The notes below the pieces were generated by a model that was not told the DNA's origin, made no database searches, and saw only the letters and a list, made by a program, of their open reading frames with translations. A stretch of DNA of 64,000 bases. It comes from Amycolatopsis sp. CA-128772 (GTDB lineage Bacteria; Actinomycetota; Actinomycetes; Mycobacteriales; Pseudonocardiaceae). The position numbers and the translations under genes are program-made. This document shows, in pieces, positions 7,883-15,720 of this stretch. Each line of letters begins with the position of its first letter. Within the stretch, counting starts at the first letter, position 1. Where the stretch lies: NCBI RefSeq assembly GCF_002904295.1, contig NZ_PPHG01000079.1:24772-88771 (forward strand). Reading direction: 5' to 3'.

Positions 7883-9255
7883 GCGTCAAGGTCCTGCTGG
7901 CGATCACGCAGGCGTTCGCGCTCACCATGAGCGTGGCGTTCCTCGTCTACGTCGTGGTGATCGTGGTGCCGTACCTGCGCCGCAAGCCCGGCCCGGTCGG
8001 CGACCCGGCCGGCTTCACCTGGCACTTCTTCGTGCCGTGCCGCGACGAGCAGACGGTCATCCGCGAGACCGTCCGCTACCTGCGCACCACCTTCCGCCGG
8101 GCGCACGTCTGGGTCGTCGACGACGACTCGGAGGACCGCACCGCCCGCGTCGTCCGGATGCTCTGGCGCCGTCACGGCGGCTACGACCCGTACCTGCACC
8201 TCGTGCCGCGCGTGCGCCCCGAAGCCCGGACCGGCAAGGGGGACGCGCTGAATGCGGCGTACCGCGCCCTGAACGACTGGATGGGCCCGGGCGCGAGCCG
8301 TGATGACGTCGTCGTGGTGGTCGTCGACGCCGACGGCCGCCCGGCGCCGAACTGCCTGGAGGTCTGCGCGGCGGACCACCTCTTCGGCGACCCGGAGGTC
8401 GGCGCGGTCCAGCTCGACGTGTGGATGGGCAACGCGAGGACGCCGCCGCCCTCGCGCAACCCGGCCGGCCGCTGGTTCGGCCTCAAGCTCGCGCAGCTGC
8501 AGGACCTGGAGTTCCGCACGGCGATCGCGGCGATCCAGACTTCGCGCGGGTTCACCGGCACGATCTCGATGGGCGGCAACGGCCAGTTCACCCGCCTCAC
8601 CGCGCTCGACTCGATCGCGGGCGACGCCGGCGAGCCGTGGCGCGGGTCGCTGCTGGAGGACTTCGAGCTCGGCGTCCACCTGCTCACCGCGGGCTGGCGG
8701 ACCGGGTTCACCCCGGATTCCCACGTGTCGCAGGAGGGTCTGTACAGCCTGCGGCGGTTCCTCGTGCAGCGCACGCGGTGGGGGCAGGGCACCATGCAGT
8801 GCGCCCGGTACCTGCGGCGGATCTGGGACTCCCCGCACGTCAGCACGCTCGGCGCGGCGGAGATGATGTACTACCTGGCCCAGCCGTGGCTGCAGCTGCT
8901 GGGTTCGCTGCTCTACCCGATCCCGTTCGTCCTGCTGCTGGCCGGCACCGCGGGCGACCCGGCGCAGATGTGGACGTGGTTCACCGGCGGTGCCTGGATC
9001 CTGTTCGCCATCTACGGCTCGTTCGGGCTGCTGCCGTTCCTCGTCTGGGGCCCGATCTACCAGCTGAAGTGCCTGCGCAGCAAGAACATCCTGCGCGGGC
9101 TGGGCATGGGCCTCGCTTACGCGGCCTACATCTACACGTTCTACGTGACGTCGTGGCGCGCGCTGTTCCGGCTGGTCCGCGGGCGCAACGGCTGGGCGAA
9201 GACGCGCCGCAACACCGAACAGGCGACCGGGGTGAAGGTCGCGCTCGACGCCTGA
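7879..9255 (+). CDS. processive family 2 glycosyltransferase, membrane bound
   Basis: A 458-residue inverting glycosyltransferase resembling cellulose/hyaluronan synthases. A membrane helix (residues 3-35) precedes a cytosolic GT-A domain with the full D,D,D,QxxRW set: VVDDDSEDR, VVDADGRP, LLEDFELG and VQRTRWGQG. Three or four helices follow from about residue 340 (AQPWLQLLGSLLYPIP onwards). Its ATG overlaps the exosortase stop by 4 bp, so both are made from one message. Exosortase genes are often found beside polysaccharide synthesis genes, and this enzyme could make the polymer to which the sorted protein is attached. The sugar donor cannot be read from sequence; UDP-GlcNAc or a derived sugar would fit the neighbouring epimerase. 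Confidence 0.85.
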   Translation: MSVKVLLAITQAFALTMSVAFLVYVVVIVVPYLRRKPGPVGDPAGFTWHFFVPCRDEQTVIRETVRYLRTTFRRAHVWVVDDDSEDRTARVVRMLWRRHGGYDPYLHLVPRVRPEARTGKGDALNAAYRALNDWMGPGASRDDVVVVVVDADGRPAPNCLEVCAADHLFGDPEVGAVQLDVWMGNARTPPPSRNPAGRWFGLKLAQLQDLEFRTAIAAIQTSRGFTGTISMGGNGQFTRLTALDSIAGDAGEPWRGSLLEDFELGVHLLTAGWRTGFTPDSHVSQEGLYSLRRFLVQRTRWGQGTMQCARYLRRIWDSPHVSTLGAAEMMYYLAQPWLQLLGSLLYPIPFVLLLAGTAGDPAQMWTWFTGGAWILFAIYGSFGLLPFLVWGPIYQLKCLRSKNILRGLGMGLAYAAYIYTFYVTSWRALFRLVRGRNGWAKTRRNTEQATGVKVALDA

Positions 9256-9277
9256 GCGCGACCTCCGCCCGCGGCCG

Positions 9278-11143
9278 TCAGAACGCCGGGAGGATCCGGA
9301 CGTCGTCCGCCTTGACGAAGGCGATCCGGTGCCCGAACTGGATCTGGACGTACTTCAGCTTGCCCTTGACCACCACGTGGTCGGCCACGTCGAAGGTGGT
9401 CGCCCAGTAGTACTCCGACCCGACCACACCGCCCGACGAATACTTCTGGCCGGCGGACAGCGTGTAGGGCAACGGCGTGATGGCCTGGACGGTCACGTTC
9501 GCCGGGTAGGCCTCCGGCTCCGGGTAGGCGCGGCCGTACACCGGTACCGAGGCGAGGCCGGGCTTCGGCGTCACGACCCGGCCGATCGCGGGCTTCGCGA
9601 CCCGGGCGGTGCGCGGGTTGTGGAACCAGCCCTTCTGCCCGAGGTACCAGATCGCCGTCCAGTCACCGCGGACTTCGGCGACGGAGTACTGCTGCCCGGT
9701 GGCCACGCGGCTGCCGACGTCGGCGACGTCCATCGTGGACGCCGAGCCGTCGGGATGCAGGCCCGCGTCCTTCAGCAGCGGCGCGGACTCACTCGGTTCC
9801 GAGTGCAGCACGACCGCCTCCGAGCCACGCGGCGTGCACGGCGTCCCCGGGCTGTCGCAGCCGGTGAACGCGGGCTGGTTCTTCGCGAAGGCCGGGTCGA
9901 TGGTGACCAGCGACGAGCCGGGCAGGCCGAACCCGCCGAGCGGCGCGCCCAGCAGGTCGAAGTAGTGCGACCAGTCCCAGTAAGGGCCCGGGTCCCAGTG
10001 CATGCCCTTGATCGTCGACGGGACGGTGCCCGGCACGTTGTCGTGGCCGATGATGTGCGCGCGGTCGAGCGGGATGCCGTACTTGCGCGCGAGGTAGCCG
10101 ACGAGCTTCGCGCTCGAGCGGTACATGGCCTCGGTGTACCAGGTGCCCTTCGCGGCGAAGCCCTCGTGCTCGATGCCGATCGACTTCGCGTTGACGTACC
10201 AGTTGCCCGCGTGCCAGGCGACGTCCTTGGTCGGCACGTGCTGCGCGATCAGGCCGTCGGCCGAGCGGATGGTGTAGTGCCAGCTCACGTACGTCGGGTC
10301 CTGGGCGAGGTCGAGGACGTTGGCCCAGTAGCCCTCGGTGTCGTGGATGACGATGTGGTCGATCTTCTGGCTCTCCGGCCGGTTCGCGAGGTCGTGGTTG
10401 CCGTAGTCGTTGCCCGGCAGCTCCTGGTAGGGCGCCGGCACCGACTCGCAGGTGACCCGCCGCGGGCACTCGACGTCCGCCGGCGTGGTCTCGGCGTGCT
10501 GCGGGACCACCAGGTCCGGCGTCGCGCCCAGGGTGACCTGCTGGCCGTCGTCGGTGGTCCGGGCGATGCCGGCCTTTACGGTCTCGAAGACCTCGTCGGC
10601 GAAGGTCCGCGCGGCGGCCTGGTCGGCCGAGCCGCTGTAGCGCGCGACAGCGTCGTACCAGTCGCCGCCGGCGTGGTACTTCGCGAGCAGGGCGGCGCCA
10701 CCGCGGATGTTCTGGGCCGGGTCGGAGCGCAGCGTTCCCGCATCGGTGTGCAGCAGCTGCGCGGCCTCGTCGACGGTCTGCAGCGTGGGCGGCGGCGCGG
10801 CCGGGCCGGCCTGCGGGTGCCTTGCCGGGCGGGCGTCGTCACCGCGCGGGTCTTCGCTGCCTTCGTCGTGGTGAGTTCCGGCGACACCGGCTTCGCGCAG
10901 GTCGGTGAGGTGCATCGGGCCGTAGCCGGCCGAGGTGCTGGGCGTGCCGGCGTTGGCGTCCCAGCGGGACTCCAGGTAAGAGACGCCGAGGAGGATGTTC
11001 TCCGGGACACCGAACTCGCTCGCGGCCGCGGCGAAGTCGCGTTGGCGCTGGCTGGTGGTGTCGGCGTGGGCCGGGGAGGCGAGGCCGGTGAGGAGGGCGA
11101 CGGCGGCGGCCGCGGCCGCCGTTCTCGGGATGGGGCGGGACAT
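9278..11143 (-). CDS. secreted N-acetylmuramoyl-L-alanine amidase with lysozyme-like N-domain
   Basis: An exported cell-wall hydrolase of about 621 residues. A signal peptide (PRTAAAAAAVALLTGLASPAHA) is followed by a goose-lysozyme/SLT-like domain (FGVPENILLGVSYLESRWDA, with SAGYGPMHLTD), a variable linker, and a PGRP/Amidase_2 domain from about residue 250: HIVIHDTEGYW, SWHYTIRSADG, VAWHAGNWYVNAKSIGIEHEG and HIIGHDNVPG, giving the zinc His/His and catalytic residues. The C-terminal 200 residues contain SH3-like modules (VATGQQYSVAEVRGDWTAIWY). ATG at 11143 has GGGGG 9 nt upstream, better spaced than the ATG at 11149. The pairing of two hydrolase-like domains is typical of actinomycete amidases. 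The SLT-like domain may only bind glycan, since catalysis there was not verified. Confidence 0.87.
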   Translation of the reverse strand: MSRPIPRTAAAAAAVALLTGLASPAHADTTSQRQRDFAAAASEFGVPENILLGVSYLESRWDANAGTPSTSAGYGPMHLTDLREAGVAGTHHDEGSEDPRGDDARPARHPQAGPAAPPPTLQTVDEAAQLLHTDAGTLRSDPAQNIRGGAALLAKYHAGGDWYDAVARYSGSADQAAARTFADEVFETVKAGIARTTDDGQQVTLGATPDLVVPQHAETTPADVECPRRVTCESVPAPYQELPGNDYGNHDLANRPESQKIDHIVIHDTEGYWANVLDLAQDPTYVSWHYTIRSADGLIAQHVPTKDVAWHAGNWYVNAKSIGIEHEGFAAKGTWYTEAMYRSSAKLVGYLARKYGIPLDRAHIIGHDNVPGTVPSTIKGMHWDPGPYWDWSHYFDLLGAPLGGFGLPGSSLVTIDPAFAKNQPAFTGCDSPGTPCTPRGSEAVVLHSEPSESAPLLKDAGLHPDGSASTMDVADVGSRVATGQQYSVAEVRGDWTAIWYLGQKGWFHNPRTARVAKPAIGRVVTPKPGLASVPVYGRAYPEPEAYPANVTVQAITPLPYTLSAGQKYSSGGVVGSEYYWATTFDVADHVVVKGKLKYVQIQFGHRIAFVKADDVRILPAF

Positions 11144-11241
11144 GGGCATGAACCCCCAAGGTGCAGGTGCCAGAGGTGAGAACCTAACCAGAAACCCACG
11201 CCCGGGGTAGAGCCGGTCCGGTGGATCCCTGAAGTGCTCCC

Positions 11242-11727
11242 ATGCCGGTCTGGGTGACGATCATCACGGCGGTTCTGGGGTCGACGGTGCTGTCCGCGGT
11301 GGTCAGCTCGGTGGTCACCTACCGCCTCAAAGGTCGGGAAGAAGCGAGGCTCGGTGCCTCCGCGGAGCTGGAACGCCAGCTGCGGACGGCCGAGCTGTTC
11401 GTCAAGCTCATGGACCGGGCCAACGCCCGGGGCGAGGCGGTGCTCGTGGAGCCGGTCGCCGAGGCCGTGGCTTCGCATCCCGGGTTCGCGCAGGCGTTGG
11501 CCGGGGGCGATCTGGAACGGGTGAAGGCGCTGGCGAAGGTGGCCGTGGTGAACGGTCCCGTCGGGGGCGCCGCGCAGATCGCGGCCGCCGAGCTGGTCGC
11601 ATCCCTGGCCGATCGGCACGAGCAGCTGCGGTCGGCGGCCCGGCTGGGGCTGGCCGAGGTGGGGGAGTCGGTGCCGGAGGTCGATGTCCGCGGGTGGGGC
11701 GCGCGGTGGGATGCCGCTGGGCGGTGA
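11242..11727 (+). CDS. single-pass membrane protein of unknown function
   Basis: A 161-residue protein with one N-terminal transmembrane helix (WVTIITAVLGSTVLSAVVSS) followed by a short basic stretch and a cytosolic, Ala/Glu/Leu-rich helical region with coiled-coil character (KGREEARLGASAELERQLR). No known domain is recognised. It reads towards groES and ends about 80 bp before the CIRCE element, so it is probably separate from the heat-shock operon. The ribosome-binding site upstream of the ATG is weak. Confidence 0.6.
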   Translation: MPVWVTIITAVLGSTVLSAVVSSVVTYRLKGREEARLGASAELERQLRTAELFVKLMDRANARGEAVLVEPVAEAVASHPGFAQALAGGDLERVKALAKVAVVNGPVGGAAQIAAAELVASLADRHEQLRSAARLGLAEVGESVPEVDVRGWGARWDAAGR

Positions 11728-11807
11728 GATGGTTTCCCCGGTGGTGAAAGAGCCGGTCAGGTGGTCGGCGGGCTTTCGTCCACCTCTGGTGGACCCTCCT
11801 TGCACGA

Positions 11808-11834
11808 CTGGCACTCACGTGGCTAGAGTGCTAA
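11808..11834 (+). promoter_or_regulatory. CIRCE element (HrcA operator)
   Basis: The right half-site is a perfect GAGTGCTAA (11826-11834) and the left half-site CTGGCACTC (11808-11816) differs from the consensus TTAGCACTC at two positions, with the canonical 9-nt spacer. It lies 98 bp upstream of groES. HrcA repression of groESL is the established meaning of such a site. Confidence 0.88.
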
Positions 11835-11931
11835 TCGCACGGCCCGACAGCCCCGGCACCCGCGACGGCGGGGGTGGTAGAGCCGTAACCACATCCTGCC
11901 AACGCTTTCGACGACCGTGGAGGTCAACCCG

Positions 11932-12225
11932 GTGAGCGTGAACATCAAGCCGCTCGAGGACAAGATCGTTGTCCAGACGAGTGAGGCCGAGGAGACGACC
12001 GCTTCCGGCCTCGTCATCCCCGACACCGCCAAGGAGAAGCCCCAGGAGGGCAAGGTTCTGGCCGTGGGCCCGGGCCGGATCGACGACAAGGGCAACCGCG
12101 TCCCGCTGGACGTGAACGTCGGCGACGTCGTCATCTACTCCAAGTACGGCGGCACCGAGGTCAAGTACAACGGCGAGGACTACCTCATCCTGTCCGCCCG
12201 CGACGTGCTGGCCGTCATCAACTGA
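11932..12225 (+). CDS. groES: co-chaperonin GroES
   Basis: The 97-residue heptameric lid of the chaperonin. It begins MSVNIKPLEDKIVVQ, and the mobile loop SEAEETTASGLVIPD is complete. GTG at 11932 is preceded by GGAGG at 8 nt, and fits the family N-terminus; the GTG at 11917 lacks such support. It is the first gene of a CIRCE-controlled operon with groEL1. A stable hairpin lies in the 89-bp gap before groEL1. Confidence 0.97.
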   Translation: MSVNIKPLEDKIVVQTSEAEETTASGLVIPDTAKEKPQEGKVLAVGPGRIDDKGNRVPLDVNVGDVVIYSKYGGTEVKYNGEDYLILSARDVLAVIN

Positions 12226-12244
12226 CGTCCGCTCGCAGCGCATG

Positions 12245-12285
12245 ACGCCCCGGGCCCCGCAAGACCGGGGAGCGGGGCGTTCTTG
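12245..12285 (+). terminator. intercistronic hairpin between groES and groEL1
   Basis: An 8-bp outer stem (12245-12252 with 12273-12280) and a 5-bp inner stem (12255-12259 with 12266-12270) enclose a six-base loop, and the stem is followed by TTCTTGCGTT. This looks like a leaky terminator or a processing/stability element that would reduce groEL1 relative to groES message. Confidence 0.6.
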
Positions 12286-12314
12286 CGTTCAACGAAAGGT
12301 AAGCGGAACACGCT

Positions 12315-13928
12315 ATGCCCAAGCAGATCAGTTTCGACGAGGACGCTCGTCGCGCGCTGGAGCGCGGGGTGAACAAGCTCGCCGACGCCGTCAAGGTCAC
12401 CCTCGGCCCGCGCGGTCGTCACGTCGTGCTCGACAAGAAGTTCGGCGGCCCGACCATCACCCTCGACGGTGTCACCGTCGCGCGTGAGATCGAGCTCGAC
12501 GACCCGTTCGAGAACCTCGGCGCGCAGCTCGCCAAGAGCGTCGCCACCAAGACCAACGACGTCGCCGGGGACGGCACCACCACCGCGACCGTGCTCGCGC
12601 AGTCGCTGGTGAAGGTCGGCCTGCGCAACGTCGCGGCCGGTGCCAACCCGACCTCGATCGGCCGCGGCATCGAAGCCGCCGCGGAGAAGGTCATCGAGGT
12701 CCTCAAGGCCAAGGCCACCCCGGTCAAGGGCCGCAAGGACATCGCCCAGGTCGGCACCGTGACCTCCCGTGACGCCAACATCGGCGCCCTGCTCGGCGAA
12801 GCCGTCGAGAAGGTCGGCGAGGACGGCGTCATCACCATCGAGGAGTCGTCGACCCTGGCGACCGAACTGGTGATCACCGAGGGCGTCCAGTTCGACAAGG
12901 GCTTCCTCTCGGCGCACTTCGCGACCAATCCGGAGGAGCAGAAGGCGATCCTCGAGGACGCCTACATCCTGCTCGTCCGCGAGAAGGTCTCGTCGCTGGC
13001 CGAGCTGCTGCCGGTGCTCGAGAAGGTCGTCGAGGCCAAGAAGCCGCTGCTGATCATCGCCGAGGACGTCGACGGCGAAGCGCTGTCCACCCTCGTGGTG
13101 AACTCGCTGCGCAAGACGATCACCGCCGTCGCGGTCAAGGCGCCGTTCTTCGGCGACCGCCGCAAGGCGTTCCTGGACGACCTCGCGGTCGTCACCGGTG
13201 GCGAGGTGATCTCCGCGGAGATCGGCCGCAAGCTGTCCGACGTCGACCTCGGCGCGCTGGGCAAGGCCCGCCGCATCGTCGTCACCAAGGACGACACCAC
13301 GATCGTCGACGGCGACGGCTCCAAGGACGCCATCTCCGGGCGGGTCGCGCAGATCCGCAAGGAGATCGAAACCACGGACTCCGACTGGGACCGCGAGAAG
13401 CTGCAGGAGCGGCTCGCGAAGCTCGGCGGCGGCGTGGCGGTCATCAAGGTCGGCGCGGCCACCGAGACCGAGCTGAACGAGCGCAAGCACCGCATCGAGG
13501 ACGCCGTGGCATCGACCAAGGCGGCCGTCGAGGAGGGCATCCTGCCCGGCGGCGGTTCGGCGCTGGTCCACGCGGTCAAGGAGCTCGAGGACGGCCTCGG
13601 CCTGACCGGTGACGAAGCCACTGGCGTCCGGATCGTCAAGGACGCGCTGGTGGCCCCGCTGTTCTGGATCGCGACCAACGCGGGCCACGAGGGCGCGGTC
13701 ATCGTCAACAAGGTCCAGGAGCAGGGCTGGGGCCAGGGCTTCAACGCCGCCACCGGCGAGCTCACCGACCTGCTGGCCGCCGGCATCGTCGACCCGGTCA
13801 AGGTGACCCGGTCCGCGGTGGCGAACGCCGCCTCGATCGCGCGTCTCGTGCTGACGACGGAGTCGTCGGTCGTCGAGAAGCCGGCCGAGGAAGAGTCCGC
13901 CTCGGCGGGCCACGGCCACTCGCACTGA
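12315..13928 (+). CDS. groEL1: chaperonin GroEL1 with histidine-rich tail
   Basis: A 537-residue type I chaperonin. The ATP-binding AGDGTTTATVLAQ, apical and equatorial motifs and GGGVAVIKVGAATE are intact. The C-terminus ends in GHGHSH instead of the canonical Gly/Met repeats, the hallmark of the GroEL1 paralogue linked to groES in mycobacteria and other actinobacteria; the housekeeping GroEL2 is normally elsewhere. AAAGG lies upstream of ATG 12315. In mycobacteria GroEL1 has a specialised role in cell-wall and biofilm lipid synthesis; whether this holds here is unknown. Confidence 0.96.
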   Translation: MPKQISFDEDARRALERGVNKLADAVKVTLGPRGRHVVLDKKFGGPTITLDGVTVAREIELDDPFENLGAQLAKSVATKTNDVAGDGTTTATVLAQSLVKVGLRNVAAGANPTSIGRGIEAAAEKVIEVLKAKATPVKGRKDIAQVGTVTSRDANIGALLGEAVEKVGEDGVITIEESSTLATELVITEGVQFDKGFLSAHFATNPEEQKAILEDAYILLVREKVSSLAELLPVLEKVVEAKKPLLIIAEDVDGEALSTLVVNSLRKTITAVAVKAPFFGDRRKAFLDDLAVVTGGEVISAEIGRKLSDVDLGALGKARRIVVTKDDTTIVDGDGSKDAISGRVAQIRKEIETTDSDWDREKLQERLAKLGGGVAVIKVGAATETELNERKHRIEDAVASTKAAVEEGILPGGGSALVHAVKELEDGLGLTGDEATGVRIVKDALVAPLFWIATNAGHEGAVIVNKVQEQGWGQGFNAATGELTDLLAAGIVDPVKVTRSAVANAASIARLVLTTESSVVEKPAEEESASAGHGHSH

Positions 13929-13938
13929 TATCGACGGG

Positions 13939-13978
13939 AACGGGGCGGTACTCCTCCGGGAGTGCCGCCCCGTTTTCG
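13939..13978 (+). terminator. groESL1 operon terminator
   Basis: Inverted repeat of 14 bp with one mismatch (13939-13952 with 13961-13974) followed by TTTTC, starting 10 bp after the groEL1 stop. A second hairpin (about 14031-14057, GGGCGGCACC with GGTGCCGCCC) terminates the convergent whiB gene. Confidence 0.85.
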
Positions 13979-14075
13979 TCCGCCTCAGCGTCGCTTTCAC
14001 GTGAAAGCGACGGATCCCGGACGGCACGAAGGGCGGCACCCCACCCGGTGCCGCCCTCCGATGTCCGTGGTGCGC

Positions 14076-14378
14076 TCAGCCGCCCGACATGCTGAGTGTG
14101 CGTTTGTCCGACTTGATGATGTGCTCCCGCTCGGACTCCGAGAGCCCGCCCCAGATGCCGTACGGCTCGTGCACCGCCAGCGCGTGGCTGCGGCACATCT
14201 CCAAGACCGGGCAGCTCAGGCAGACGGCTTTCGCTCTGGCCTCCCGTCGTGCCCGCGCCGGGCCGCGCTCGCCGTCCGGGTGAAAGAAGGACGCACTGTC
14301 CATCCCCCGGCACGACCCTTCGAGCTGCCAGTCCCACATGTCGGCGTTGGGTCCTGGGAGCCTGCGCGTGTCTGCCAT
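14076..14378 (-). CDS. whiB3: WhiB-family iron-sulfur transcription factor (WhiB3/WhiD type)
   Basis: A 100-residue Wbl protein that binds a [4Fe-4S] cluster and acts with the primary sigma factor as a redox-sensing regulator. The ligands Cys23, Cys53, Cys56 and Cys62 (CLSCPVLEMC) are present, as is the YGIWGGLSESER turn and a basic C-terminal stretch. The N-terminal LPGPNADMWDWQL fits WhiB3 of mycobacteria and WhiD of Streptomyces, and the position beside groEL1 is the same in both as I recall. ATG 14378 has GGAGG 8 nt upstream; the longer frame to 14450 lacks a site. Likely roles are redox and developmental control. Confidence 0.9.
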   Translation of the reverse strand: MADTRRLPGPNADMWDWQLEGSCRGMDSASFFHPDGERGPARARREARAKAVCLSCPVLEMCRSHALAVHEPYGIWGGLSESEREHIIKSDKRTLSMSGG

Positions 14379-14587
14379 CCTGACCGCCTCCGTCATTCGG
14401 TCGATGCCGCTAGCTGCTCTGCTGTGGTGCCGATACTCCATTCGGTGCAACGGCCGTAACGTTAGAAGCGCGCCAATAGTTGTTCAAGCGATTCGGTTCG
14501 ATTCAGCCGTTAGGCATCCCCCGGATGTGTGAGCAGGGCTTTCGCCTCCGGTTGCCGACCGCGCTGGGTGCCTGGATATTGAGCCTC

Positions 14588-15532
14588 GTGGGAGCTGGGT
14601 CGGGCACCGATGAACCCACCCTGCCGGTGGCCTCGGTCGCCCGCCGGCTCGGGGTCGCGCCGTCCACCCTCCGAACCTGGGACCGCCGCTACGGACTGGG
14701 CCCCAGCCGGCACACCGACGGCCGCCACCGCCGCTACGGCAGCTCCGACATCGGCCGCCTCGAACTGATGCAGCGCGCGCTCCTCAGCGGCGCGTCGACG
14801 GCGGAGGCCGCGCGCTACGCCCTCGAGCAGATCCCGCGTTCCGGCCCGCCCCAGCCGGACGAGCCGGGTGAACCCCCCGCGGCCTCGGTCGCCGACGACG
14901 GCCTGGAAGTCCGGTCCCGCCTGGCCCGCCGGCTGAGCACCGCGGCGCTGGCCATGGACGTCGGCGCGGTGCAGCGGATGCTCGCCGACACCATCGCCGA
15001 ACTGGGCGTCCTCCCGGCGTGGGCGGGCGTGATCGAGCCGGTGCTGTCGGCCCTCGGGGCGCGCTGGCGCGGCGCCAGCGCGGGCGCCGAGGTCGAGTAC
15101 CTGCTCGCGGAGTGCGTGTTCGCGGCGCTGGTCCGGGCGACCCCGGTGCTGGACGAGCCGCGCAACACCCGCCCGGTCCTCCTCGGCTGCGTCCCCGACG
15201 AGCGCGACTCGATGCCGATGTACGCACTGGCGGCCTCGCTGGCCGGCCGCAGGATCGGTGCGCAGCTGTTCGGCGTGCCGCTGCCGGCGGAGGTCCTGGC
15301 GGTGGCGGTACGCCGCAGCGCGCCCGCGGCGGTGGTGCTGTGGGCGAACGGCCGCGGAGTGGCCGACACCCGCCTGTTCGCCAGGGTGTCCCGCGGCCGC
15401 CAGCGCAGCCGCCTGTTCGCCTGCGGCCCGGGCTGGGACCCATCGGGGCTGCCGGACAAGGTGGAGCTGCTGACGGATCTGCCATCGGCGGCGGACCGCA
15501 TCGAGCACGTGCTCGTGGGCGCGCATCGGTAG
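14588..15532 (+). CDS. MerR-family regulator with B12-binding-like C-terminal domain
   Basis: A protein of about 314 residues. The N-terminal MerR winged helix is clear (LPVASVARRLGVAPSTLRTWDRRYGL, with SRHTDGRHRRYGSSDIGRLELM, both given only as landmarks LPVAS and RRYGSSDI). The rest resembles the helical cap plus cobalamin-binding fold of LitR/CarH-type photoregulators, but the EXXXDXXHXXG cobalamin-ligand motif is not found; the sequence in that place is LGCVPDERDSMPMYAL. It may therefore sense another ligand or none. GTG 14588 is the likely start. The gene is divergent from whiB3. Confidence 0.72.
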   Translation: MGAGSGTDEPTLPVASVARRLGVAPSTLRTWDRRYGLGPSRHTDGRHRRYGSSDIGRLELMQRALLSGASTAEAARYALEQIPRSGPPQPDEPGEPPAASVADDGLEVRSRLARRLSTAALAMDVGAVQRMLADTIAELGVLPAWAGVIEPVLSALGARWRGASAGAEVEYLLAECVFAALVRATPVLDEPRNTRPVLLGCVPDERDSMPMYALAASLAGRRIGAQLFGVPLPAEVLAVAVRRSAPAAVVLWANGRGVADTRLFARVSRGRQRSRLFACGPGWDPSGLPDKVELLTDLPSAADRIEHVLVGAHR

Positions 15533-15535
15533 CGG

Positions 15536-15566
15536 TTGTCCACAGCTTGACCCCCGATGTGGACAG
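15536..15566. other. two inverted DnaA-box-like sequences
   Basis: A perfect TTGTCCACA at 15536-15544 and its near inverse TGTGGACAG at 15558-15566 lie 3 bp after the MerR stop. TTGTCCACA is the consensus DnaA box of high-GC actinomycetes. Two boxes in 31 bp suggest DnaA titration or regulation, but there is no origin-like AT-rich region. Confidence 0.45.
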
Positions 15567-15720
15567 CTTCGGCGGCCCGAGCCGCGATCCGCCGGTTCTG
15601 TCGCAGCCCGCCGATAGGCTGGAACCGGGGGGCGCCCCCGGGACGGATGGGGCACGACGGTCCGGGGCGTGGCGGTAGTTCGATCATGTTTTTGTCGGTG
15701 TGAACCGCTAGAAAGGACGG

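Noticed and set aside
11917..11931. Longer groES start at 11917
   Set aside because: GTG 11932 has GGAGG at 8 nt and matches the family N-terminus MSVNIKPLEDK.
15536..15566. A replication origin at the DnaA boxes
   Set aside because: Only two boxes, no AT-rich unwinding region, and no dnaA/dnaN genes nearby.
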